Part shown: positions 24,489 to 30,689 of the stretch, piece by piece
Numbering within the stretch: position 1 is the first letter of the stretch
How the letters are laid out: each line of letters starts with the position of its first letter
Origin: a virus
Length of the DNA stretch: 38,632 nt
Direction: 5' to 3' (one strand)
Virus record (IMG/VR): IMGVR_UViG_3300031840_000779
Coordinates: 1-38,632 of that record
Made by a program: the position numbers and the translations under genes
The notes under the pieces: generated by a model
Told to the model about the DNA's origin: nothing
The model's input: the letters and a program-made list of their open reading frames with translations, nothing else
Database searches by the model: none

Positions 24489-24791
24489 TCACCAGTACTT
24501 TTCAGGGCGGGCGATGCCGGGGAAGCAGGGAACCGTGTACTCCGCCACGTCGACGCCGTAATGGTTCAGCTTCGCGCGCCAGAAGCCGCTGGGATCACGT
24601 TCTATCTCAACGAGTTTCCGGTCCTCCAGGTACTCAAGCTCGCGCCTGACCTCGGTCAGCGTCGCATCGGGAAAAATGCCCTGCACGGTCTGCACGACGA
24701 GCTGCTCATGGGCGCCGATCGGGCGCGCGTTGTTTAGTGTCAGGATGAGACTCCAACGCATGCTCTCCCGACGCACTTTCCTATGATCCAC
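24489..24791 (-). CDS. Mu gp26-like small protein, winged-helix type
   Basis: A 100-residue protein starting with GTG at 24791, preceded by GGGAGG 6 nt upstream. LILTLNNARPIGAHEQLV and LTEVRRELEYLEDRKLVEIE form a winged-helix-like pattern seen in the Mu gp26-type proteins before the gp27-type gene. It may be a DNA-binding accessory to packaging. ATG at 24761 is a possible later start. Confidence 0.75.
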   Translation of the reverse strand: MDHRKVRRESMRWSLILTLNNARPIGAHEQLVVQTVQGIFPDATLTEVRRELEYLEDRKLVEIERDPSGFWRAKLNHYGVDVAEYTVPCFPGIARPEKYW

Positions 24792-25131
24792 GTTTCGCCT
24801 CCCTCAGCTGCACGTTTTCTAGTTTCATCGCCAGACCGTCCAACTTGCTCTCTATCAAGCTCTGCCCCCGGATATAGTCCTCGCGCCTGACGTACTTCTC
24901 CGGCAAGTCCGCTTTGAGTTCGAGCAGGTCCCGCTCGACCTTCGCGATCTGCCTGGCGCTAACGTCCTTCGCGTCATTCAGTCGGGTCAGTTCCTTGTCC
25001 AAGTTCTCGAACTTTGTATCCAGGTGCGCCTGGAAGGCTTTCTCCAGGCGCCGGCTCATGGCGTTAAAGATCACGATGACGCTGATCACGATCGCCAAGA
25101 ACTTGCCGACTTCAATCGACAACTCACTCAT
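24781..25131 (-). CDS. Membrane-anchored coiled-coil protein (DUF2730/Mu gp25-like)
   Basis: The start is the ATG at 25131 (MSELSIEVGKF), overlapping the Rz1 end by 8 bp. One N-terminal membrane helix (FLAIVISVIVIF, about residues 8-22) is followed by a long charged coiled coil with Lys/Glu heptads. Such proteins stand between the lysis genes and gp26-like gene in Mu (DUF2730/gp25). Function unknown; a lysis or DNA-packaging accessory role is possible. Confidence 0.7.
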   Translation of the reverse strand: MSELSIEVGKFLAIVISVIVIFNAMSRRLEKAFQAHLDTKFENLDKELTRLNDAKDVSARQIAKVERDLLELKADLPEKYVRREDYIRGQSLIESKLDGLAMKLENVQLREAKRGS

Positions 25132-25387
25132 CGCGCCCCCCGGTGCCGTGGCGGTACTGCTCAAACTTCAGGCCTGCGCATTCCCCATACAGGTCGTACA
25201 TCTTTTTCAGCACCACCGGGCATTGGTTCGGGTCATTGCTCGGCTCCGGCAGGTTCGCCGGGCACGGCCCCGCTGAAACCTCCGGCTGCGGCTTGGATAG
25301 CTCGCTCACGGCTGTCCTGGAGGATGCGCATGACGCGAGCGCTATAACGGAGATCAGCACGCAGGTCAGCGTTCTCAGATAACGCAT
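25124..25387 (-). CDS. Rz1: Rz1-like outer-membrane spanin lipoprotein
   Basis: An 87-residue lipoprotein starting at ATG 25387 with AGGAG upstream. It has a signal peptide with lipobox LASC (ISVIALASC) and a Pro-rich mature part with several Cys. It is out of frame with and starts inside Rz and extends past it, the classic Rz/Rz1 overlap. The two fuse inner and outer membranes at the end of lysis. Confidence 0.88.
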   Translation of the reverse strand: MRYLRTLTCVLISVIALASCASSRTAVSELSKPQPEVSAGPCPANLPEPSNDPNQCPVVLKKMYDLYGECAGLKFEQYRHGTGGRDE

Positions 25388-25640
25388 CTCGAAGCTCCTG
25401 GGTCGTGGTTTCATCGAATCGATATTTTTTCGCCAGCATCTGCGAGATGCGCAGGCTGGCGGCGTCGGCTTCCTGCACCAGCTCTTGGTGGCTGGCGAGG
25501 ATGGCATTGAGCTTGTCGACGGCCGCGCTACTCGTTTCGGCCTCCACGTTGGTGGCGCCGTAGTCGCTCCCAAAAAAGAATCCGCCCGTTGCCGAAAGCA
25601 CCGAGCACACGACGATGGCGAGCAGCCAGCGGGCAATCAT
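25233..25640 (-). CDS. Rz: Rz-like inner-membrane spanin
   Basis: A 135-residue protein with a single N-terminal membrane helix (LLAIVVCSVLSATGGFFFG, about 6-24) and a periplasmic coiled coil (ELVQEADAASLRISQML, TQELRDALSENADLRADL). It overlaps the endolysin stop by ATGA (25637-25640). It forms the spanin complex with Rz1. Confidence 0.87.
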   Translation of the reverse strand: MIARWLLAIVVCSVLSATGGFFFGSDYGATNVEAETSSAAVDKLNAILASHQELVQEADAASLRISQMLAKKYRFDETTTQELRDALSENADLRADLRYSARVMRILQDSRERAIQAAAGGFSGAVPGEPAGAEQ

Positions 25641-26290
25641 GGGCAGACCCCCGCGCCCCAGCCGGCCCGCTCATACAGCGGTTCCCACCGATGCAGGATG
25701 GCCCTGGGGTAGTGACGATTTTCGCGGAATGCTGCGGCAGAACGGCCCGCGTTGAACCGCTCCACCGAATTAAACCAGGCGCGCTGGTCGGCCCCGGAAG
25801 CCGAGGCGAGCCTCTGGTCTTTGTAGATCCATCCGAGGCCACCGTTGTAGGCGGCCAGTGTCATCGCCCACCGTTCGCAGGTGGGCGTCGCCTGGATGCG
25901 TTCGTACAGCCAGCGGTCGTAGAGCACGAGCGCCTGCAGGGCCCAGCCCGGGCTGTACGGTTGCCGCTCGCCGAGGTGGTCGGGATACAGGTCGGCGAAC
26001 CAGTCCGACGTGGCCGGCATGAACTGCGCCAGCCCTTCGGCGCCGACCGGCGATTTTGCATCGTGCCGCCAGGCGCTCTCTTGATGCACCTGGGCGGCCA
26101 TCGTCGCGATTGGCGCGTCGAGGCCCCAGTGAGCGTGTGCGGCACGGATCAGCGTGCGCTGGTGGGTATGGGCGGCCCGTGGGATGTCATCCGCATAGGC
26201 CGGCTGGCAGGCGCTGACGGCGAAGGCCATGACGAGCAAGGTCAGCGTACCCAGCATCGTGATGTAGCCCCTGCGTTGCAGGCGAGTCAT
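25637..26290 (-). CDS. Lytic transglycosylase endolysin (SLT domain), lipoprotein-like signal
   Basis: A 217-residue protein (ATG at 26290, two bases after the holin stop). The N-terminus is a signal sequence with a lipobox-like VSAC (C28), then an SLT fold: HQESAW with catalytic Glu71, GAEGLAQFMPAT (83-94) and AAYNGG. It cleaves peptidoglycan glycan strands. The N-terminal signal suggests it is exported by the host Sec system or tethered until lysis, like signal-arrest-release or lipoprotein endolysins, rather than needing a large holin hole. Confidence 0.9.
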   Translation of the reverse strand: MTRLQRRGYITMLGTLTLLVMAFAVSACQPAYADDIPRAAHTHQRTLIRAAHAHWGLDAPIATMAAQVHQESAWRHDAKSPVGAEGLAQFMPATSDWFADLYPDHLGERQPYSPGWALQALVLYDRWLYERIQATPTCERWAMTLAAYNGGLGWIYKDQRLASASGADQRAWFNSVERFNAGRSAAAFRENRHYPRAILHRWEPLYERAGWGAGVCP

Positions 26291-26292
26291 GG

Positions 26293-26604
26293 CTATAGCC
26301 CCAGCGTCAGGCCAAGAATGCATGCCAGGACAATGAGCGAGCGAGCGACCAGAGCGGCCGCTGCCAGGACCACCATCCGTGTTGCATCATCGCCCTCGGC
26401 GCGCCTTATGAACTGGTCGATAAATGTGTGCGGGCGTGCGTAGGGAAAGAGGCTGCGGCCGATCCAGTAGCCGACGACGCCGCCGAGAGTCACCAGCGCG
26501 CCTTTGTACAGAACGACGAGTAATTGCTGCGGCTGGAACAACGCGATGGCCAGGAGCAAGCCGATAGTGATCATCAGCCAGCCAGTAAGACGAGGAATAT
26601 GCAT
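26293..26604 (-). CDS. Putative holin (2-3 membrane helices)
   Basis: A 103-residue membrane protein: helices at about 7-25 (LTGWLMITIGLLLAIALF), 28-48 (VVLYKGALVTLGGVVGYWIG) and 78-100. The pattern LFPYARPHTFID between helices is typical of putative 2/3-TM holins of Mu-like phages. It is the first gene after promoter P1, directly before the endolysin. GGAG lies 7 nt before the ATG. Confidence 0.82.
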   Translation of the reverse strand: MHIPRLTGWLMITIGLLLAIALFQPQQLLVVLYKGALVTLGGVVGYWIGRSLFPYARPHTFIDQFIRRAEGDDATRMVVLAAAALVARSLIVLACILGLTLGL

Positions 26605-26639
26605 GAGCTTCTCCGGTTTCCAATGTCAGAAAACGACTA

Positions 26640-26659
26640 CGCCCCCAACATAGGGGGCG
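26640..26659 (-). terminator. GC hairpin ending the lysogeny unit, overlapping P1
   Basis: CGCCCCC-TATGTT-GGGGGCG on the minus strand: a perfect 7-bp stem with a 6-nt loop, followed by TAGTCGTTTTC. It would act as a terminator for the transcript from the repressor side (lipoprotein stop at 26695). Its loop is the predicted -10 hexamer of P1. The U-run is weak. Confidence 0.5.
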
Positions 26660-26691
26660 CAGCGAAGAAACTCTTTTGAACGCGGGCAAAA
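26647..26691 (-). promoter_or_regulatory. Late promoter P1 (lysis-packaging-head unit)
   Basis: TTTTG-N8-CAAAA on the minus strand (26691-26674) with a -10-like TATGTT at 26652-26647, spacing 21 bp, predicting a start near 26640 and a 35-nt leader before the holin ATG (26604). This copy has a usable leader and a GGAG before the start codon. Confidence 0.75.
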
Positions 26692-26694
26692 CCG

Positions 26695-27024
26695 CTATTT
26701 AACGGTCGTCGGCATGTTGATGCGTTGGTGGATCCGGATCATCTGGCCGTCACCATTGAACAGGACTGCCAGCTGCTGAAGGTCGGTGTTCACCGAGGTC
26801 CCACGGGCGCGAGACTCGACGTACTGCCAGATATAGAGCTGGTTGCCGTCGCTGGTTGTCACGACCTTGTAGGGCTCGCCCAGCAGCTCGCGCGCTTCGC
26901 TCACCGTCGTTTGCCCGGGGTGCAGCTGCTCCACGTTTTCCGCGTGGAACGGCGTTCCGGACGTGGCCGTGGCGCAGCCGGTGCAAAGCGCCGCGAGCAG
27001 TACGGCAGCAGATATCAGTCGCAT
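26695..27024 (-). CDS. BamE/SmpA-OmlA-like lipoprotein
   Basis: A 109-residue protein from the ATG at 27024 (GGGGA upstream). It has a signal peptide with a lipobox-like LCTGC (Cys17) and a BamE-like domain (QLHPGQTTVSEARELLGEPY, then YIWQYVES). The gene is the last of three on the repressor side and is separated from the late unit by P1. In phages, envelope lipoproteins made from the prophage often block superinfection at the cell surface. This role is inferred. Alternatively it could be a cargo gene of unknown benefit. Confidence 0.78.
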   Translation of the reverse strand: MRLISAAVLLAALCTGCATATSGTPFHAENVEQLHPGQTTVSEARELLGEPYKVVTTSDGNQLYIWQYVESRARGTSVNTDLQQLAVLFNGDGQMIRIHQRINMPTTVK

Positions 27025-27025
27025 T

Positions 27026-27556
27026 TCAATCCCCTTTTCCTTGTCGTTTTCGGATGAGTAAGACGGCCCGGATCGCCTCGATGTCAGCGCCGTTCTCCTG
27101 CAGTACTCGCTGCTCGACCCGGAGCACGCTGTTCGCCCATGTCGCCGCGACCGCGAGTGCGGCAGCGAGCAACAGGAAGCCGACGACGCTGGCCGGGCCC
27201 GGCGATGGGCCAACCCCAATCGCCGCGAGGAACCTATCACTGGAGACCAGAAAAAAAGCGGCTACGACCGTCAGTAATGTGGCGATCTGTTTGTTCAGGA
27301 TGAGCGCCCAGGCCGAGTCACGCCGCTCACGTTCCAGCCGGGCCAGGCACCGCCTCAGCTCATCGCTGGAGTATTGGCTCCAGCCGCCGGACTCATGGTT
27401 CAGGTTGACCGTGAACTGTGGCCCCGTCGAGATACTGCCGTGATTGTTGCCCCCAATGGAAATAGTCACGTTTCGCGGCTCCACATCGGTTGGCAACTCG
27501 TCGGCGTCTTCCTGTAGGCGCTGAATGAACTCATCCAAATCCTGCTTACTGCCCAT
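27026..27556 (-). CDS. Two-helix membrane protein of the lysogeny operon
   Basis: A 176-residue protein: cytoplasmic-like polar N-terminus with VTISIGGNNHGSISTGPQFT (residues 30-49), an Arg/Glu-rich helix (LRRCLARLERERRDSAWALI), then two membrane helices (about 92-110 and 122-140) and a C-terminal Arg/Lys-rich helix. GGGAGG precedes the ATG at 27556. It lies directly after the repressor gene and one base before the lipoprotein, so the three are probably made together in lysogens. Role unknown; exclusion of other phages is one possibility. Confidence 0.72.
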   Translation of the reverse strand: MGSKQDLDEFIQRLQEDADELPTDVEPRNVTISIGGNNHGSISTGPQFTVNLNHESGGWSQYSSDELRRCLARLERERRDSAWALILNKQIATLLTVVAAFFLVSSDRFLAAIGVGPSPGPASVVGFLLLAAALAVAATWANSVLRVEQRVLQENGADIEAIRAVLLIRKRQGKGD

Positions 27557-27590
27557 GTTCCCTCCCAGGTAGGCGGGAGAGTGGCTGGCG

Positions 27591-28040
27591 CTATTGATTC
27601 ACGACCAAGCGCATCACCCTCTCCATCTTATTGTCGTCGACATCACCGGACTCCTCTTCCAGGAAGTTGTAGACCTCGACTGCTTTTTTCAGCAGTAGGC
27701 GCGCCGGCCATTTTTTTCCTTTCCGAGACGCCACGTCTTCCAGAGCCTCAACGATCCGGACCATCCGATCGACATCGATCAAACCGGTCAGCGCTGACCG
27801 GTTTGGTGATTGGTTCTCATTCTCGCTTCCCTGCCGAGCCCCCGTGACGACATAGACGATATCGACACCGACACCAGAAAGTGCGGAAAGCTGCACCGAA
27901 CTGGGCGACGTGGACCCTTTCTCCCACTCGATGACCGTTCGCTTTGATGCGCCAGCAATGGCGGCGAAGTCAGGCTGGTTCAGGCCCAGGCGGCGCCGTT
28001 CGTCGCGCAGGCGCCCCCCGATTAATGGTGCAGATTCCAT
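27591..28040 (-). CDS. Phage repressor, XRE-type HTH
   Basis: A 149-residue protein starting at ATG 28040 (AGGA 6 nt upstream; a GTG codon precedes it). The N-terminal XRE domain (GRLRDERRRLGLNQPDFAAI, then GASKRTVIEWEKG, residues about 8-60) is followed by a Ser/Asn-rich linker and a helical C-terminus (VRIVEALEDVASRKGKKWPA). Divergent to the early operon, it is the probable lysogeny repressor that binds the dyad at 28059-28080. The linker region encodes a 26-bp perfect palindrome. Unlike LexA-type repressors there is no visible autocleavage peptidase, so induction would work by another route. Confidence 0.85.
   Translation of the reverse strand: MESAPLIGGRLRDERRRLGLNQPDFAAIAGASKRTVIEWEKGSTSPSSVQLSALSGVGVDIVYVVTGARQGSENENQSPNRSALTGLIDVDRMVRIVEALEDVASRKGKKWPARLLLKKAVEVYNFLEEESGDVDDNKMERVMRLVVNQ
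27780..27805. repeat. Perfect 26-bp palindrome inside the repressor gene
   Basis: The sequence is its own reverse complement over 26 bp: half-site CAAACCGGTCAGC mirrored about 27792/27793. It falls in the codons for the linker (NRSALTGL). It may be a binding site for a regulator or a hairpin. Confidence 0.9.
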
Positions 28041-28080
28041 CACTTTTCCTGTTGACTCATGGTGCAGATACCTGCACCAT
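28025..28080. promoter_or_regulatory. Repressor-early operator region
   Basis: A 22-bp dyad with 9-bp arms ATGGTGCAG and CTGCACCAT around ATAC (28059-28080). The half-site recurs at 28025-28035 (ATGGTGCAGAT), 34 bp away, about three helical turns, and overlaps the repressor start codon. A -35-like TTGACT (28052-28057) for the plus strand lies just before the dyad; its -10 (CACCAT, 28075-28080) is weak. Repressor and/or the gp16-type regulator are the likely binders. Confidence 0.7.
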
Positions 28081-28133
28081 GCTTACAAACATCTACTAAA
28101 CATCTTATAGCAACGGCAGGAGGAGCCACGGGC

Positions 28134-28340
28134 ATGGCAACCCCGCAATCACTGACACCGGAACAGGTCAAAGAGCGCTTTCGCGCAAAAGGTCTGACCG
28201 TTACCCGATGGGCCGAAGAAAACGGCTACCCACGCAACGCTGTATACCGCGTCCTCAACGGGTTCGATAAAGCCCACTACGGCCGCGCCCACGAAATCGC
28301 TGTGGCGCTCGGCCTGAAAGGCGAGGCCGCAGCGGCATGA
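28134..28340 (+). CDS. BcepMu gp16-type DNA-binding regulator (Ner/Cro-like position)
   Basis: A 68-residue protein from ATG 28134 (AGGAGG upstream), first gene of the early operon. The HTH region LTVTRWAEENGYPRNAVYRV followed by LNGFDKAHYGRAHEIA is the signature of the BcepMu gp16 phage-associated DNA-binding family. By position it corresponds to Ner of Mu, which shuts down early and repressor transcription. Confidence 0.85.
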   Translation: MATPQSLTPEQVKERFRAKGLTVTRWAEENGYPRNAVYRVLNGFDKAHYGRAHEIAVALGLKGEAAAA

Positions 28341-28343
28341 TCA

Positions 28344-28664
28344 TCAACGTTCCGCTCTCGCGAACGCGCCGCCTTTTTCCAGCAGGCCATAGAGCAGGCT
28401 CATTGGGTGGAGCATGTCGGCCGAAAACCCGACGTTCTCGCCCCGATCAGCGCGCTCATACAGCTGGCGCCGATCGCGCAGCCTTGGTTCCAGGTCGCGT
28501 ATCACCGCTGGGGCATGGTCACTCAACACTTGCAGCAGCTCATTCAGCGCCGCGCATACGCCAGCGGCTGAATCGTCCGCTGCATCTACGAGTGCAGCCA
28601 GCTTCTCCATGTTTTCTTCCGCTGCACGTGCCCGCGCTTCCAGGGCCTCAATCGTGCTCGCCAT
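28344..28664 (-). CDS. Helical protein of unknown function on the opposite strand (106 aa)
   Basis: A 106-residue protein from ATG 28664 with a good AAGGAG 9 nt upstream. It is convergent with the regulator (ends 3 bp from it) and thus antisense to the early transcript. It is largely helical (TIEALEARARAAEENMEKLA, DLEPRLRDRRQLYERADRGE). Being transcribed against the early operon, it is likely made in a different state (lysogeny or before early transcription). Function unknown. A plus-strand frame in the same place has no comparable ribosome-binding site. Confidence 0.65.
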   Translation of the reverse strand: MASTIEALEARARAAEENMEKLAALVDAADDSAAGVCAALNELLQVLSDHAPAVIRDLEPRLRDRRQLYERADRGENVGFSADMLHPMSLLYGLLEKGGAFARAER

Positions 28665-28748
28665 ACGGCGTCTCCTTGCGTCGATTAATGATGCCGGAAT
28701 TACCGCATAGAGCAACCCTGTTTCACCAGATGCAACGCCGGGGTTTGT

Positions 28749-28777
28749 TTGGAAGCCGTCATGAGGGGGGCTTCCAA
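28749..28777 (+). promoter_or_regulatory. Hairpin over the RBS of the 28777 gene
   Basis: TTGGAAGCC (28749-28757) and GGCTTCCAA (28769-28777) form a perfect 9-bp stem; the 11-nt loop contains GAGGGG and the stem ends on the A of the ATG. The start codon is part of the stem, so folding should limit initiation. Confidence 0.6.
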
Positions 28778-29265
28778 TGAGCCGGAGACGTTGGAACAAG
28801 CGGGTTCCCAGCAACCTTTGCCAAGCCTTCGAGTGGTGCAAGGACTACGCGCTGGACGTCCACAATCTGAGCGTTGAGCAAATCGCTGAGGGCATGGGGA
28901 TCGCGAACCACTGGGTGCTCTATAAGTGGATTGCCGGGGCCAACATGCCGGCGGTCAAGATTCCTGCCTATGAACGGGTCTGTGGCGTGACCTTCGTAAG
29001 CCGCTGGCTAGCCGCGAGCGGTGGTCGCATGGTGGTCCAGATCCCCACCGGCAAAACGCCTTCCGCTGCCGAAGTCCTCACTCTGCAGGGCGAGTGCAGC
29101 GACGCGATCAGTGCCCTGATCGCCTTCTACAACGGCAAGACCGAAGCACCCGAAACCATGGCGCGCTTACGCCGCGCAATGGAGGGCCTTGCTCACCATC
29201 ACCGCAACGTTGAGCAGCACCGCACGCCGGAGCTGCCCCTTGATATTCCGGAGGACGATTCATGA
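28777..29265 (+). CDS. HTH protein of the early operon (162 aa)
   Basis: A 162-residue protein with an HTH-like segment (NLSVEQIAEGMGIANHWVLY then KWIAGANMP, about 30-60) and a C-terminal helical domain (TMARLRRAMEGLAHHHRNVE). Similar proteins occur before the transposase in Mu-like phages of Pseudomonas and Burkholderia. It is probably a DNA-binding early regulator or replication accessory. The next gene overlaps by ATGA. Confidence 0.7.
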   Translation: MSRRRWNKRVPSNLCQAFEWCKDYALDVHNLSVEQIAEGMGIANHWVLYKWIAGANMPAVKIPAYERVCGVTFVSRWLAASGGRMVVQIPTGKTPSAAEVLTLQGECSDAISALIAFYNGKTEAPETMARLRRAMEGLAHHHRNVEQHRTPELPLDIPEDDS

Positions 29266-29519
29266 GACCAAGCATGTTGAAACCTGGCCAACCGCTGATG
29301 GTGAGCTGCCCGCTGGGCGGCGCCGAGTCGCGCGAACGCCTGGCGTATTTCGTCCGGCGTGAGCCGGCACGAGGGAAAGGCCAGCCGGCCAAGTGTTTCC
29401 TGCGCTTCCCTGACTACGCCGGGCTGGACGGCCCTGACGACGACGGCACCTGCCAGATCAGCGACTACGAGCTGTCACGCCGGGGCCGCTACCCGGAGGA
29501 GCTGCGCCATGTCAGCTGA
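29262..29519 (+). CDS. Small early protein (85 aa)
   Basis: Overlaps the upstream stop by ATGA and the downstream start by 11 bp, so tightly coupled. A compact sequence with MVSCPLGGAESRERLAYFVR and CFLRFPDYAGLDGPDDDG. No known domain recognised. Early operon context. Confidence 0.65.
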   Translation: MRPSMLKPGQPLMVSCPLGGAESRERLAYFVRREPARGKGQPAKCFLRFPDYAGLDGPDDDGTCQISDYELSRRGRYPEELRHVS

Positions 29520-29811
29520 TAAGGCGACCTACCTGCACAAGGGGGTGCGCGTTCTGAAGGCGCTGAAGGGCCACACGCTGGCCGGCATGAGCAACCAAGA
29601 GCTGTGCCGCGCGACGGACCTTACCCCGTCCGGGATATCCCGAATCATGCAGGTGCTGATTGAGGAAGGTTTGGCCGAGCGCCGCCAGGACGGCCGGTTC
29701 TCACTCTCGATCAGCATGCTGCAGATCGCGCAGTCCCACGCGAACGAGATGCAGCGCGCCCAGGACCGGATCAACGAATTACAAAGCCGAGTCGCAATCG
29801 GCGCTCAGTAG
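29509..29811 (+). CDS. IclR-type winged-helix protein (100 aa)
   Basis: Start at ATG 29509; the longer frame upstream overlaps the 85-aa gene and lacks support. The winged-helix core is GHTLAGMSNQELCRATDLTP, SGISRIMQVLIEEGLAERR, a single IclR-N-type domain, with a short C-terminal helix (MQRAQDRINELQSRV). Such stand-alone wHTH proteins are found early in transposable phages. It could regulate early or host genes. Confidence 0.78.
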   Translation: MSADKATYLHKGVRVLKALKGHTLAGMSNQELCRATDLTPSGISRIMQVLIEEGLAERRQDGRFSLSISMLQIAQSHANEMQRAQDRINELQSRVAIGAQ

Positions 29812-29846
29812 TTTCACGTCGAGCCATAGAACGGGGGTCAGACCAC

Positions 29847-30689
29847 ATGACGAAAGCGAAAGAAACCAAGGCGGAAGTGCAGCTCAGGAACGAATGGGTC
29901 GAGCATTCGCGCGAGATCACTGAAGCCTATTTGGATGGCCAGCCCTACGACCGGCTGCGCCTGGTCAACGAAGCGGGCTGGTGCCTGGCGCAAAGCGCTG
30001 AGGCCATGCTCGAGGCCGGCAAGCGCTTGCTGGTCATCCGCGAGCATGAGCCACACGGGGAGTTCATTGAGATCGTCGAACAGCGGCTGGGAATGAGCGA
30101 GCGCATCGCACGGCGGCTGATGCAGGCGTCCGCGAAATTTCTGTCGCCGCGCCTGCAGGGCAAAACCAAGCAGCTGGCCGCACTCGGCAAAACCAAACTT
30201 TATGAGCTGATGCTGGAGGACGATGACGATCTCGAGGCGCTGGCCGAGGGCGGCACGATCAACGGCATGACGCTGGACGACATCGACACAATGAGCAGCC
30301 GCGAGCTGCGCAAGGCACTCCGCGAGGCACGCTCCGACGCGACCGCCAAGGACGAGGTGATCGCGGATAAGAACAAGAAGCTGGACTATCTCTCGGCGAA
30401 GAAGAAGCGCCTCAAACCCACCACACCCGACGAAGACAGCAAGGCCATCAGAATCGAGGCCGCGGATCTCTGTTTCCAGGCCGAGGCGCTGATTCGCGGG
30501 CAGGTTCACGAATCCCTCAAGGCGGTCCTGGCCCACGGTGCAGACAACGGCATCGACGTCGACGCCTGGCTCGCCGGCCAGCTCGATCAGCTCGATCAGG
30601 CGTTGCTGGAAGCCCGCGAGGACCTCGGCATCCATCGGTCCGTCCATGGCCCGGAATGGGAGGGGCACGTCGAGGGGGGCGGCGAATGA
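29847..30689 (+). CDS. DUF3102-like protein upstream of transposase
   Basis: A 280-residue protein with the DUF3102-type core (AEAMLEAGKRLLVIREHEPH, then GMSERIARRLMQASAKF) and long charged helices (KDEVIADKNKKLDYLSAKKK). It precedes the transposase gene with a 4-base overlap (ATGA). Members of this family are found next to the transposase in many Mu-like phages; function unknown, a DNA-binding or regulatory accessory is likely. Confidence 0.75.
   Translation: MTKAKETKAEVQLRNEWVEHSREITEAYLDGQPYDRLRLVNEAGWCLAQSAEAMLEAGKRLLVIREHEPHGEFIEIVEQRLGMSERIARRLMQASAKFLSPRLQGKTKQLAALGKTKLYELMLEDDDDLEALAEGGTINGMTLDDIDTMSSRELRKALREARSDATAKDEVIADKNKKLDYLSAKKKRLKPTTPDEDSKAIRIEAADLCFQAEALIRGQVHESLKAVLAHGADNGIDVDAWLAGQLDQLDQALLEAREDLGIHRSVHGPEWEGHVEGGGE

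Noticed and set aside
30161-30175. GGGCAAAACCAAG similar to part of the late promoter dyad, in the DUF3102 gene
   Set aside because: The other half of the dyad is missing and it lies inside a coding region of the early strand.
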